This document shows, in pieces, positions 43,501 to 54,014 of a stretch of 64,000 bases of DNA (positions within the stretch are counted from its first letter, which is position 1; every line of letters begins with the position of its first letter). The position numbers and the translations under genes are program-made. The stretch is from JAJXZP01 sp963787185. GTDB lineage: Bacteria > Spirochaetota > Spirochaetia > Treponematales > Rectinemataceae. The stretch lies in contig CAWBCC010000015.1 of the NCBI GenBank assembly GCA_963787185.1, positions 186,001-250,000 on the forward strand. Reading direction: 5' to 3'. The notes under the pieces were generated by a model, which was given only the letters and a program-made list of their open reading frames with translations, searched no databases and was not told the DNA's origin.

Positions 43501-46500
43501 ATTGAAACTTCCGGAAGCGCGAAACGCGCGAAACAGATTGAGGGTCGCGCCCTTCACGGGCGCGTGGATTGAAACCGCAGCCTTCACGGCCGCGAGCAAT
43601 TCGGCGATCTGTCGCGCCCTTCACGGGCGCGTGGATTGAAACTTCGGCGAGTAGGTCTTGCCGGCATCGAGTTCGTGTCGCGCCCTTCACGGGCGCGTGG
43701 ATTGAAACCTGGATCAATCAAGATACGCCTCCGCTTATTGTGGTCGCGCCCTTCACGGGCGCGTGGATTGAAACTGCCCGTACTTGGTGGCGTCAACAGG
43801 AACGGCGGTCGCGCCCTTCACGGGCGCGTGGATTGAAACCTGTGATCGCGTCACGCCTCGGCCCTCTTCGCGCGTCGCGCCCTTCACGGGCGCGTGGATT
43901 GAAACCGTTCTGAGTAGTTTATGAAAAACGATCTCCCGGTCGCGCCCTTCACGGGCGCGTGGATTGAAACCCGTTAACTGCTCCCCCGTGCTGACGGCTT
44001 TGGGGGTCGCGCCCTTCACGGGCGCGTGGATTGAAACTCATCGAAAGGGATATCCACGGAGTGAGCGGTTCGTCGCGCCCTTCACGGGCGCGTGGATTGA
44101 AACGGAATGAATTGAATGGCGAGCGGCTACTCTCGGAAGTCGCGCCCTTCACGGGCGCGTGGATTGAAACCCGCCGTACTGGCATCCCGAGACCTACATG
44201 GAGATGTCGCGCCCTTCACGGGCGCGTGGATTGAAACCCGGCTTGCGCACCATCTTGTCGCGAGAGCTTCGGTCGCGCCCTTCACGGGCGCGTGGATTGA
44301 AACTTCCGGAAGCGCGAAACGCGCGAAACAGATTGAGGTCGCGCCCTTCACGGGCGCGTGGATTGAAACTTCCGCTCGCCAGGAGAGGAGGAAGTCTTCT
44401 GGCGTCGCGCCCTTCACGGGCGCGTGGATTGAAACTCTTTGAGGCCGCCGAGCGACTGCGCCGCGGTGTGTCGCGCCCTTCACGGGCGCGTGGATTGAAA
44501 CTACACGGTCAACGCCTACCACCGCAACCACCCGGCCGTCGCGCCCTTCACGGGCGCGTGGATTGAAACCATCATGGCGGTCAGGATCGTTTGTATGGGG
44601 TTGGTCGCGCCCTTCACGGGCGCGTGGATTGAAACCCGCCTCGCGCTCGTCGTCGGTGATTCCGGCGTCGTCGCGCCCTTCACGGGCGCGTGGATTGAAA
44701 CATCGAGAACGGCGACCTCATGTCGCGACTAGGGGTCGCGCCCTTCACGGGCGCGTGGATTGAAACCAGCAGATCAAGGATGCGAAGAGCCCGACCGAGG
44801 GTCGCGCCCTTCACGGGCGCGTGGATTGAAACAAGCCCTTCCTTCTCACGTCGGTCGAGGGTCTCGGTCGCGCCCTTCACGGGCGCGTGGATTGAAACTG
44901 CTCTGTATCGTTTCCGTTGGCAGAAATTGTGTGTCGCGCCCTTCACGGGCGCGTGGATTGAAACACGATGCGCGCATATCTCACGGCGCCACCCCGTCAG
45001 TCGCGCCCTTCACGGGCGCGTGGATTGAAACAGGTCGACTCCGTTGATATCGGCGAACTTGCCGAGTCGCGCCCTTCACGGGCGCGTGGATTGAAACATC
45101 ACGAAACCATCGGACCTCGGCTACTCCGATGAGTCGCGCCCTTCACGGGCGCGTGGATTGAAACGCGACCTGCTCGGGTATCGATCCGGGGCGCAGGGTC
45201 GCGCCCTTCACGGGCGCGTGGATTGAAACTGCGCGAGCTCGACCGGTGCGTATTCCCGCTTCCGTCGCGCCCTTCACGGGCGCGTGGATTGAAACACCTT
45301 CGGCATCAGAGCGCCAGACTCAGCTCCTGGGTCGCGCCCTTCACGGGCGCGTGGATTGAAACACAGCGGGCTCGAGGTAGAATCCGGCATTGTTCCGTCG
45401 CGCCCTTCACGGGCGCGTGGATTGAAACTAACGCCTCGCGTATCTTCGCTCTCGCTTTGTCGGGTCGCGCCCTTCACGGGCGCGTGGATTGAAACGGCCT
45501 GCGCTATGCTCTTGGCCTCTGGTCGAAGTCGCGCCCTTCACGGGCGCGTGGATTGAAACATGGCCGTGTACTGCGCTCCGGTCATGGTGTTAAAGTCGCG
45601 CCCTTCACGGGCGCGTGGATTGAAACTCATACGTATTTTTGCGTGTTCCATGGGCCGATCGTCGCGCCCTTCACGGGCGCGTGGATTGAAACGATCTACC
45701 CGGTCGACTGGGGCGAGACGCACAAGGTCGCGCCCTTCACGGGCGCGTGGATTGAAACACGATCTCGATATCTGGATCCGCGAGGTCTAAGCCGTCGCGC
45801 CCTTCACGGGCGCGTGGATTGAAACGAAACCTGGTCCAGCCAGGACTCGAAGGCGACCCGTCGCGCCCTTCACGGGCGCGTGGATTGAAACAACTACGTT
45901 GCGAAAATGTCCGACGTCTCCGTCGGTCGCGCCCTTCACGGGCGCGTGGATTGAAACGTGAACATGTGCAAGGCCAAGGGCGGATCAAACGCCTGTCGCG
46001 CCCTTCACGGGCGCGTGGATTGAAACCTCCGCGGCGTGGACACTGCGGCAGAAGCCCAGGGTCGCGCCCTTCACGGGCGCGTGGATTGAAACATTTCATC
46101 TTCCTTCCCCGCCTCGCGGGTTAGCTGGTCGCGCCCTTCACGGGCGCGTGGATTGAAACCCGTCATTGGCGCCGTCAGGGCGCCGATAGAGAAGTCGCGC
46201 CCTTCACGGGCGCGTGGATTGAAACAGACCGATGTCATGGTCGGCAACGGCGGATTCGACGTCGCGCCCTTCACGGGCGCGTGGATTGAAACACGCGCTC
46301 GGCCTGGGTCATCGGCTCCACATTTGTCGCGCCCTTCACGGGCGCGTGGATTGAAACCAGATCATGAGGATGAAATTGCCGATCGGCATGAGTCGCGCCC
46401 TTCACGGGCGCGTGGATTGAAACACGCCTGGAGCTGATGTCGCCGTTAAGCGGTCTCTGTCGCGCCCTTCACGGGCGCGTGGATTGAAACACGGCATGAT

Positions 46501-49500
46501 GCAGAAGGACCTCACCGCGGGGCGTCGCGCCCTTCACGGGCGCGTGGATTGAAACCGTCGGGGAGTGGGCTAGCGGGTATCGGGCCGGAGTCGCGCCCTT
46601 CACGGGCGCGTGGATTGAAACGCGCACTACTTCAACGGCGGCAAGGACGAGGACCGTCGCGCCCTTCACGGGCGCGTGGATTGAAACGAGTCCAGCGTCA
46701 TCGATTTAGCGGAAGAGTCGAGTCGCGCCCTTCACGGGCGCGTGGATTGAAACTCGAAGTGGTCGGCAAGATGCTCGATCCCATCCCGGTCGCGCCCTTC
46801 ACGGGCGCGTGGATTGAAACTTACAGACGCCCACCCGGTGCTGCTCCACGAGCTGTCGCGCCCTTCACGGGCGCGTGGATTGAAACTTCATGTAGAAGGG
46901 GAGGGACGCCGGATCCTGGGGTCGCGCCCTTCACGGGCGCGTGGATTGAAACTCGGCCATGCCATAGACGAGTTGCCCGTACTGCGTCGCGCCCTTCACG
47001 GGCGCGTGGATTGAAACCCTTCGGCTGCCACGCGCTCACGCGTCCTGGATGGTCGCGCCCTTCACGGGCGCGTGGATTGAAACACGTCCGCGTACGGGCT
47101 AGCTAAGAAGAACCCGGGTCGCGCCCTTCACGGGCGCGTGGATTGAAACTCCTACTGGAGAGCCGGACTCTATGTGACTAAGGTCGCGCCCTTCACGGGC
47201 GCGTGGATTGAAACCGGGTAGGCGAGATACATAGCGGCGGGCCCGAGCGTCGCGCCCTTCACGGGCGCGTGGATTGAAACATAGCCCCTCAACGTTTTCG
47301 CGTTGAGGGGCTATCGTCGCGCCCTTCACGGGCGCGTGGATTGAAACACTTTTCTACAAAAAAAGCTTTACAAAAGAGTGTAGTCGCGCCCTTCACGGGC
47401 GCGTGGATTGAAACTATGCGATCATCTGGGATACGGAGAAAGAAGCTCCGTCGCGCCCTTCACGGGCGCGTGGATTGAAACGAGCCCTACCGGTGGCAGT
47501 GTGACGTCCTGAAGAGGTCGCGCCCTTCACGGGCGCGTGGATTGAAACAAATATTTGTAGGTGATGGGCCCTCCCGCGAAGGGGTCGCGCCCTTCACGGG
47601 CGCGTGGATTGAAACATCGAGCCCATGTTCGAGCACTGCGGGAAAGTGGGTCGCGCCCTTCACGGGCGCGTGGATTGAAACGCGCGCTGGCTCGATGAGC
47701 ATCCGGGGAGGACAGGTCGCGCCCTTCACGGGCGCGTGGATTGAAACGCGCCAGGGCGGTTGAACTGCTCGGCGAGGGACGTCGCGCCCTTCACGGGCGC
47801 GTGGATTGAAACGATGCCCGGGGTGGAGAGGTCGAAAATCTTGGCCGTCGCGCCCTTCACGGGCGCGTGGATTGAAACATTTGGGCTACGCGCCAGAAGA
47901 GGAGGAGCGTCGGTCGCGCCCTTCACGGGCGCGTGGATTGAAACGGGTCCTGGTCGCCAGCGCTCGTTATATCGCTCACGTCGCGCCCTTCACGGGCGCG
48001 TGGATTGAAACCTGCGGGCGATGATACGATTTCAGAGGACAAGCGTCGCGCCCTTCACGGGCGCGTGGATTGAAACTTGCCCATCTGGTGCTGGAAACGG
48101 TCGATGGGGTGTCGCGCCCTTCACGGGCGCGTGGATTGAAACTATGTCCAGATGGCCAGCCGCGGCGACACCCCCGGTCGCGCCCTTCACGGGCGCGTGG
48201 ATTGAAACTAACCTCTTGCTATTTATACCGGGCGGCGGGACAGGTCGCGCCCTTCACGGGCGCGTGGATTGAAACCCCTCTGCGGGCATGATCCGCGCGG
48301 CCCCCGGCGCGTCGCGCCCTTCACGGGCGCGTGGATTGAAACTCGAACCATATTCCGGAACGCCTGCGAAACCTGGTCGCGCCCTTCACGGGCGCGTGGA
48401 TTGAAACACCTAAGCAAATTGCACAGGTTCCCACCGCCGCCCGTCGCGCCCTTCACGGGCGCGTGGATTGAAACGCCTAAGCAAATTGCACAGGTTCCCA
48501 CCGCCGCCGTCGCGCCCTTCACGGGCGCGTGGATTGAAACTCCGCGTCTCGAGCGCGGCCCCGGATTTCTCACGTCGCGCCCTTCACGGGCGCGTGGATT
48601 GAAACTACTTCGGGGTCAGCGGAGATAGCCTTCGCGGGGCGTCGCGCCCTTCACGGGCGCGTGGATTGAAACAATATACAGGAGGAAGGGTATGAGCGAG
48701 CCGACCGTCGCGCCCTTCACGGGCGCGTGGATTGAAACCCGACTATCTAGTGACCATGCGCAAGCCGGGTAAGTCGCGCCCTTCACGGGCGCGTGGATTG
48801 AAACTGCAGATAGTGCTGGGTGCTGGCGATCATCTGCATGTCGCGCCCTTCACGGGCGCGTGGATTGAAACCTGCAGGGTGCCCACGGGCTGGGCCTGGG
48901 CGAGGTCGCGCCCTTCACGGGCGCGTGGATTGAAACCCGGTCGCGGTAGATGGTATCGAGGTCGAGCAGAGTCGCGCCCTTCACGGGCGCGTGGATTGAA
49001 ACCTTGATCTCGTAGGAGTTTTCGACATTCCCGACGTCGCGCCCTTCACGGGCGCGTGGATTGAAACAGATTATCGATGGAGACCTGGACATTGTACGAA
49101 GGTCGCGCCCTTCACGGGCGCGTGGATTGAAACCTGTATCCTTGTTACAGTTATCCGGCAGGAGCGAAGTCGCGCCCTTCACGGGCGCGTGGATTGAAAC
49201 TGGCCACGGCTCGCGGATTATCGAGATGAGCGGGGTCGCGCCCTTCACGGGCGCGTGGATTGAAACACCGCGTACAGACGTTTCAGATCACGCTCGGAGA
49301 GTCGCGCCCTTCACGGGCGCGTGGATTGAAACCCGCACAGCTTGACTCGTGTCCGGATCGATCGTCTGTCGCGCCCTTCACGGGCGCGTGGATTGAAACG
49401 AGGAGTTGCGACGCCAGTCGTAGACGTTCGTGAGTCGCGCCCTTCACGGGCGCGTGGATTGAAACAGCTTGCGCCCGCAGTACGTGCCACGAGTAACTAG

Positions 49501-50258
49501 GTCGCGCCCTTCACGGGCGCGTGGATTGAAACCCAACGGATCGAACTCGGCGAGCTATCGCCTCTGGGTCGCGCCCTTCACGGGCGCGTGGATTGAAACC
49601 GATCTCTTGACAATTTAGTTACCGCCCTGCAAAGTCGCGCCCTTCACGGGCGCGTGGATTGAAACATGAACGGCCCATTCGCACCATCGGGCACGAACTG
49701 GTCGCGCCCTTCACGGGCGCGTGGATTGAAACACGGATTCGCCGAGCGCCTCGACGAGTATCTCCCGTCGCGCCCTTCACGGGCGCGTGGATTGAAACTC
49801 GCTCAGGTTCAGCTCTTCAGCCCAGTCCTTGCGTCGCGCCCTTCACGGGCGCGTGGATTGAAACTCCGATTTTCCCTCGGACTATTCCGACGAGTATTGT
49901 CGCGCCCTTCACGGGCGCGTGGATTGAAACGCCGAGGACATCCAGGACGCGTGAGCGCGTGGCAGTCGCGCCCTTCACGGGCGCGTGGATTGAAACACGA
50001 GCTGCGACTCCTCGCCGAGAAGGGCAACCGTCGCGCCCTTCACGGGCGCGTGGATTGAAACACGAATAGAGGGCCGTTGATCGTCTGCGCTTGGCGTCGC
50101 GCCCTTCACGGGCGCGTGGATTGAAACCGGAGCCACAGCCGTAGCCGAAGCCCGAGCCGTCGTCGCGCCCTTCACGGGCGCGTGGATTGAAACTTGAGGC
50201 CGTGAAGGATATAGCCCCTGATGGAAGTCGCGCCCTTCACGGGCGCGTGGATTGAACC
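37585..50258 (+). CRISPR. Type I-C CRISPR array of about 190 repeats
   Basis: Repeats are 32 bp, begin GTCGCGCCCTTC, form a CGCGCCC/GGGCGCG stem and end GTGGATTGAAAC. Spacers are 31-36 nt, mostly 34-35. The length of 12,674 bp and mean period near 66.5 bp give about 190 units (estimated, not individually counted). Repeats look identical along the array except the last (50227-50258), where A becomes C at position 31, marking the old end. The leader and cas2 lie at the 37.5-kb end, so spacers near 37617 are newest. Many ORFs called in this stretch are artefacts of the repeat (A-W-I-E-T and similar words). Confidence 0.99.
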
Positions 50259-50362
50259 CACATTTCCCAGATGATGTGCGCCGCAAGAGAGATTCTCGTG
50301 CTATAATTTCTTGTCTGTATTGGAATAACGTGGTTCAGGAGCTCTGAAAAGCGGAGGGCCCA

Positions 50363-50929
50363 GTGGGCGAAAGCCGTAAACCGGGTCTGCGGGTTGATTT
50401 CGACGCCAAGTTGCGGCTTGAGTTCCACGGCACGACGATCACCTCTGATGCCGGACTGCTCGCCAATCGAGAACTTGACGATGCGTTGGGATTGACCGAG
50501 ATAGCGGAAGTGTGCCTTCGCGATGGCAGGAACGGCAAGAACACTCGGCATGGTCTTGGATCAAAACTGCGACAATCGGTGTTCTGCCGGCTCGCCGGAT
50601 ACGAGGACACGAACGACGCTGAAATGCTGTCCGTCGACCCTGTCATGAGACAGGTGGTTGGAGGCCGCGCAGTCGACCACACCGCCGCTTCGACAAGCCA
50701 GATGGGAAGGTTCGAGACCGAGACCCTCACATTGCCTGAAAATCAAGTCGCATTGGCGACTCTTTCTGGCAAGTGGATGGACCGGCTCAGGCTCAGCTAT
50801 GCCATCAGGTTGCCCGCCAACGACATCCTGTCCCGCGAGATTGAGCATCTCCTCACGAGGCCAGCAGGACGACCGTCCAAGGCCCCTGTCGTCCTCTACC
50901 GGGATGGCGCTGGTCCTGAACAGTCTTGA
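50363..50929 (+). pseudogene. IS1380-type transposase remnant at the array's trailer end
   Basis: The N-terminal part is recognisable (VDFDAKLRLEFHGTTITSDA, LGSKLRQSVFCRLAGYEDTN, then LSVDPVMRQVVGGRA). After LATLSGKWMDR the sequence jumps to LRLSYAIRLPANDILSREIE, and then ends. The middle of the protein with the catalytic DDE residues is deleted, and the C-terminus is absent. A dead insertion sequence. Bases 50259-50362 between the array and this remnant show no other feature. Confidence 0.7.
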
Positions 50930-51063
50930 CGAGGGAGCGTGGTCCAGTAAAATTGGATCTGGAACATGAAGGTATTCCCAGAACTGGCAGGAATCGCCGG
51001 CTATTTGGGAAATCCCGGCTAAGTCATAGTTCAATGGGTTCATCTCCTGAAGGAAGACACACA

Positions 51064-51655
51064 GTGGACAAAGAGGTATTCAGTTTCCCATCGGCTTTAG
51101 AGTTCGAGACCTGGCTGGAGGAAAACTTCAACAGGGAAAGAGGCATCTGGATGGCAATGTCCAAGAAAGGTTCAACAGGAACCATCGTCTCTTATGTAGA
51201 GGCACTCGATTCGGCTCTGTGCTTTGGTTGGATCGATGGACAGAAGGGCAAAGGCGATGGGCAAACTTGGCTACAGTATTTTTGTAGGCGTAAGCCAAAC
51301 AGCGTTTGGTCTCAGACCAATAAGGAAAGCGTTGAAAGACTAATCCGAGAAGGCAGGATGCGACAGCCAGGACATAAAGCAATCGAGGAGGCAAAACTCA
51401 GTGGAGCCTGGGACTCTGCCTATCAGCCCATCCGAAGTCGGGAAATTCCTCCAGAGCTGGCAACAGCCCTTGATGGGAACAAAAAAGCGAAAGAGTTCTT
51501 TGAGACCTTGAGTAGTCAGAATCGATTTGCGTTCGTCTTCAGAATTTCAAACGGCAAAGAAGAAAGAAACAAGGGAACGAAAAGCCGCAGAATTTGTCAG
51601 AATGATGGAAAGAGGTGAAGTCTTTCACCCGCTGAAACGAACTGGTGACGCGTGA
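51064..51655 (+). pseudogene. YdeI/OmpD-associated family gene with a late frameshift
   Basis: From GTG 51064 (AAGGAAG upstream): FSFPSALEFETWLEENFNRE, GIWMAMSKKG, EALDSALCFGWIDGQKG and SVWSQTNKESVERLIREGRM, all typical of the YdeI family. Around 51560-51575, in an A-rich run, the homology changes frame; the other frame gives RKAAEFVRMMERGEVFHPLK and stops at 51655, matching the family's usual end. The annotated frame instead ends at 51618 in unrelated residues. Either a pseudogene or a sequencing error at the A run. A 23-codon piece resembling a DUF1801 start follows immediately. Confidence 0.65.
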
Positions 51656-51753
51656 TGATGATTTCTGAGCCACCCTTCTCCGGCAAGAAGAACGAGGTTG
51701 ACCAATACATCGACCAGTTTTCCGGGTAAAATGTTCGCTTCGTACCCCGAGAT

Positions 51754-51885
51754 ACTCTCATATGACGGCTGCGTTACTCTCGTATGACGGCTGACTTACT
51801 CTCATATGACGGCTGCGTTACTCTCGTATGACGGCTGACTTACTCTCGTATGACGGCTGACTTACTCTTATATGACGACCTCACC
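51754..51885. repeat. Six 22-bp tandem repeats
   Basis: Units start ACTCTC(A/G)TATGACGGCTG and end CGTT or ACTT. Order: A (51754), B (51776), A (51798), B (51820), B (51842), and a decayed sixth copy (51864-51885). The A-B-A-B order indicates duplication of a 44-bp dimer. Each unit includes ATATGACGG or GTATGACGG. Position suggests a decayed promoter/operator or the end of a lost element. Confidence 0.8.
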
Positions 51886-52137
51886 CGAAAGGAGAAGAAG
51901 TACGTGCCGGAGTACCTCGCAGGCAAACAGACAAAGGCGATAGCCTGCGATCGAGGCGTCACCGTCCGCACCGCCCTGGGCCGCCGATCCTCCCGAGAAT
52001 GGCCGCGAACAAATCCCGCGACACGTGGCTTCGTCCATCTGGAATATGATGCAACAGGCCTCGCGGACGACTTTTCTCTTCGGGCCAAGGCAGTTCGCGA
52101 TTCCATCTTCCTTGTGTATCTTGTTCATGGAGGTTGA
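51850..52137 (+). CDS. Short ORF with a LuxR-like HTH start, probably a fragment
   Basis: 95 codons beginning inside the tandem repeat. Residues 11-43 (LTRKEKKYVPEYLAGKQTKA, then IACDRGVTVRTAL) resemble a LuxR-type helix-turn-helix. The remainder matches nothing and looks like out-of-frame sequence. Probably the end of a regulator gene fused to unrelated DNA; low confidence that it is expressed. Confidence 0.3.
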   Translation: MTADLLLYDDLTRKEKKYVPEYLAGKQTKAIACDRGVTVRTALGRRSSREWPRTNPATRGFVHLEYDATGLADDFSLRAKAVRDSIFLVYLVHGG

Positions 52138-52140
52138 GGG

Positions 52141-53001
52141 ATGATTCGAAAGACAGTACTGATCACCGGATCCACGTCGGGCATCGGCTTCGCAGGCGCC
52201 GAGGCCCTGGGCCGGAAGGGTTGGAGGGTCCTCGTTCACGGAAGAAGTCCTACCCGACTCGATCCCGCCGTAGCGCAACTGCGGGCGCTCGTCCCCGAAG
52301 GCGAATTCGAGGGGGTCACCGGAGACCTCGCATCGCTCGCCGCGGTGGCCGATCTCGCCGGACAAGTGCAGTCGAAAGTCGCATCTCTCGACGCATTGTG
52401 GAACAACGCCGGGGGCATGAGCAGGTCCTTCGCCACGACGGTAGACGGCATCGAAGGCCAGATGGCCGTCAACTTCGTCGCCCCCTTCGCTCTCACTCGA
52501 CTCCTTCTCGCTCTCCTCCGCGCCGCCCCGCAAGGCAGAATCGTCACGACGAGTTCCATGGCCCATACCTTCGCTCCGCGGAAGATCGAGGACTGGCTGG
52601 TACCGGGAGGCAGGAACTATCGCCCCATGGCCGTGTACGGACAATCGAAGCTCGCGACGCTCCTGTTCACCGAGGAACTCGCCCGGCGGATCGGCCGAAG
52701 CTCCGTCACCGTCAACGCGTACCATCCGGGTTTCGTGCGCTCCGGATTCGGATCGGGCGGCGAGAGCCGGAAAAAGGGCTCCTTCGCCTTCGCGTCTTTT
52801 CTCGCGCTTTCGCCCGAGAAGGGCGCGGACACCGGCGTCTGGCTCATTGATGATCCAAGCGCCCAACATTCGACCGGGCGCTATTGGATCAAGCGCAAGC
52901 CTAAGGAGCCGTCTTCCGCAGTGACGCCCGAGACCGCGAGGCTGGTATGGGACGAGGCGGAGACTGCCGTCCGGAAAGCGCTCGGAGCCCTCCCGGAATA
53001 A
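52141..53001 (+). CDS. Short-chain dehydrogenase/reductase
   Basis: 286 residues. Rossmann cofactor motif TGSTSGIG near 9-16, NNAGG near 87-91 (the NNAG motif), catalytic Ser in RIVTTSSMAHTF and Y-x-x-x-K in YGQSKLATLLF. The C-terminal VNAYHPGFVRSGFG then WLIDDPSAQHSTGRYWIKRK is typical of retinol-dehydrogenase-like SDRs. NAD(P)-dependent oxidoreductase; substrate unknown. Start ATG 52141 follows GGAGGTTGAGGG. Confidence 0.88.
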   Translation: MIRKTVLITGSTSGIGFAGAEALGRKGWRVLVHGRSPTRLDPAVAQLRALVPEGEFEGVTGDLASLAAVADLAGQVQSKVASLDALWNNAGGMSRSFATTVDGIEGQMAVNFVAPFALTRLLLALLRAAPQGRIVTTSSMAHTFAPRKIEDWLVPGGRNYRPMAVYGQSKLATLLFTEELARRIGRSSVTVNAYHPGFVRSGFGSGGESRKKGSFAFASFLALSPEKGADTGVWLIDDPSAQHSTGRYWIKRKPKEPSSAVTPETARLVWDEAETAVRKALGALPE

Positions 53002-53034
53002 GGCCGATCCACATGGTGGCCGAAAGGATACGGC

Positions 53035-53292
53035 ATGGCGACAGTCCAGGTTCGATATATCGTCGACGATGTGGACGCCGCGATCGAGTTCTACTGCTCG
53101 CGGCTCGGTTTCCGACAGGTAATGCATCCGGCGCCGGCATTCGCGATGCTCTCGCGAGGGGATTTGCGACTCGTGCTCAGCGCGCCCAATCCGGCCGGCG
53201 GCGGCGGACAGATTATCGCGGAGGACCCTTCCGGAAATCCCGTCGAGCTTTTCGAGTCTATCCTGTCCGAAGCTCGACTCGGCGAGAAGTAG
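53035..53292 (+). CDS. VOC (glyoxalase-like) protein, internally shortened
   Basis: 85 residues. Start VQVRYIVDDVDAAIEFYCSR then LGFRQVMHPAPAFAMLSRGD is the first beta-alpha-beta module of the VOC fold; IIAEDPSGNPVELFES is the usual end with the metal-ligand Glu. About 35 residues that normally lie between (the second module's first strand and helix) are missing after SAPNPAGGG. An in-frame deletion, so probably inactive. Confidence 0.65.
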   Translation: MATVQVRYIVDDVDAAIEFYCSRLGFRQVMHPAPAFAMLSRGDLRLVLSAPNPAGGGGQIIAEDPSGNPVELFESILSEARLGEK

Positions 53293-53346
53293 AATCGGAT
53301 TCGATTGGTTCCCGCAGCTGCTCGGCAATTTCCTCGCCCGCAATCT

Positions 53347-53781
53347 TCAATGCGGAGTCCCTGGGGACTTCGCTCTCTTCGAAGGCTTCGACTTGGTGGA
53401 AGCGTTGAGGGCGATCGCTTGGCTAACGAGTGCCTTGAAGGCGGACTCGTCGACCTCTTCTCCTTCGTGGATGTCGATCGCGCGGCGTGTGTTTCCCTCG
53501 AGACTCGAGTTGAAGAGACGGGCCGGATCCTCCAGAAACGCGCCCTTGGAAAAGGTGAGCTTCACGGCATTCTTGTAGGTTTCGCCGGTGCAGATGATGC
53601 CGTCGTGCGACCACACCGGAGTGCCCATCCACTTCCACTCCTCGAGGACGTCCGGGGCCGCTTCCTTGATGAGCTTGCGCATTCTGCCGAGGGTTTCCCC
53701 GCGCCAGTCTCCGAGCTCGGCGATTCTCATCGAAATGAGCTCCGATGCCGACTGGCCTTGACTCGCGCCCGACTTTTCCAT
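53347..53781 (-). CDS. DUF1801 domain protein
   Basis: 144 residues on the minus strand from ATG 53781, preceded by GGGAGGGGAAT; the frame is open further upstream but those codons lack family similarity. DUF1801 core: WRGETLGRMRKLIKEAAPDV, EEWKWMGTPVWSHDGIICTG and VKLTFSKGAFLEDPARLFNS, followed by RRAIDIHEGEEVDESAFKAL. The fold resembles YdhG/IbpA-type small proteins of unknown role. It is the only intact minus-strand gene in the right half. Confidence 0.8.
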   Translation of the reverse strand: MEKSGASQGQSASELISMRIAELGDWRGETLGRMRKLIKEAAPDVLEEWKWMGTPVWSHDGIICTGETYKNAVKLTFSKGAFLEDPARLFNSSLEGNTRRAIDIHEGEEVDESAFKALVSQAIALNASTKSKPSKRAKSPGTPH

Positions 53782-53969
53782 ATTCCCCTCCCGGGAGTTC
53801 CGGATACGATTCATCATAGATTTCCCATTCGCGAGCGAACCTCGCCGACAATGGGGCAATCTCCGTCATCCCCATCAATTCTACCGGCCGAATACTTTTC
53901 GTCAATAAGCCTTCCCTCGAGCTCATAGGATCGGCGCTCGATTTCAGTAAAAAATACTAGTAAATATAT

Positions 53970-53998
53970 TTGACTGCTAATCCCGATCTGCGTACTTT
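53970..53998 (+). promoter_or_regulatory. Putative promoter of the LUD-domain gene
   Basis: TTGACT (53970-53975), 17 bp, TACTTT (53993-53998). The gene's ATG is at 54015 with AGGAG at 54005-54009. The A/T-rich stretch 53948-53970 just upstream could act as an UP-like element. Confidence 0.5.
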
Positions 53999-54014
53999 TC
54001 TCCCAGGAGAAATA

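Noticed and set aside
37571..50069. Dozens of ORFs of 60-248 codons on both strands within the array.
   Set aside because: All are made of the repeat read in different frames (words such as APFTGAWIET, RPSRARGLK, NPRAREGRD) separated by spacers. No ribosome sites; not genes.
52060..52110. Another copy of the DUF4143-type ATPase start, suggested by CTCTTCGGGCCAAGGCAG.
   Set aside because: The similarity covers only about 25 bases and no frame gives the surrounding protein motif.
51868..53343. 491-codon minus-strand ORF opposite the SDR and VOC genes.
   Set aside because: It is the antisense shadow of genes with clear motifs and has no recognisable domain.
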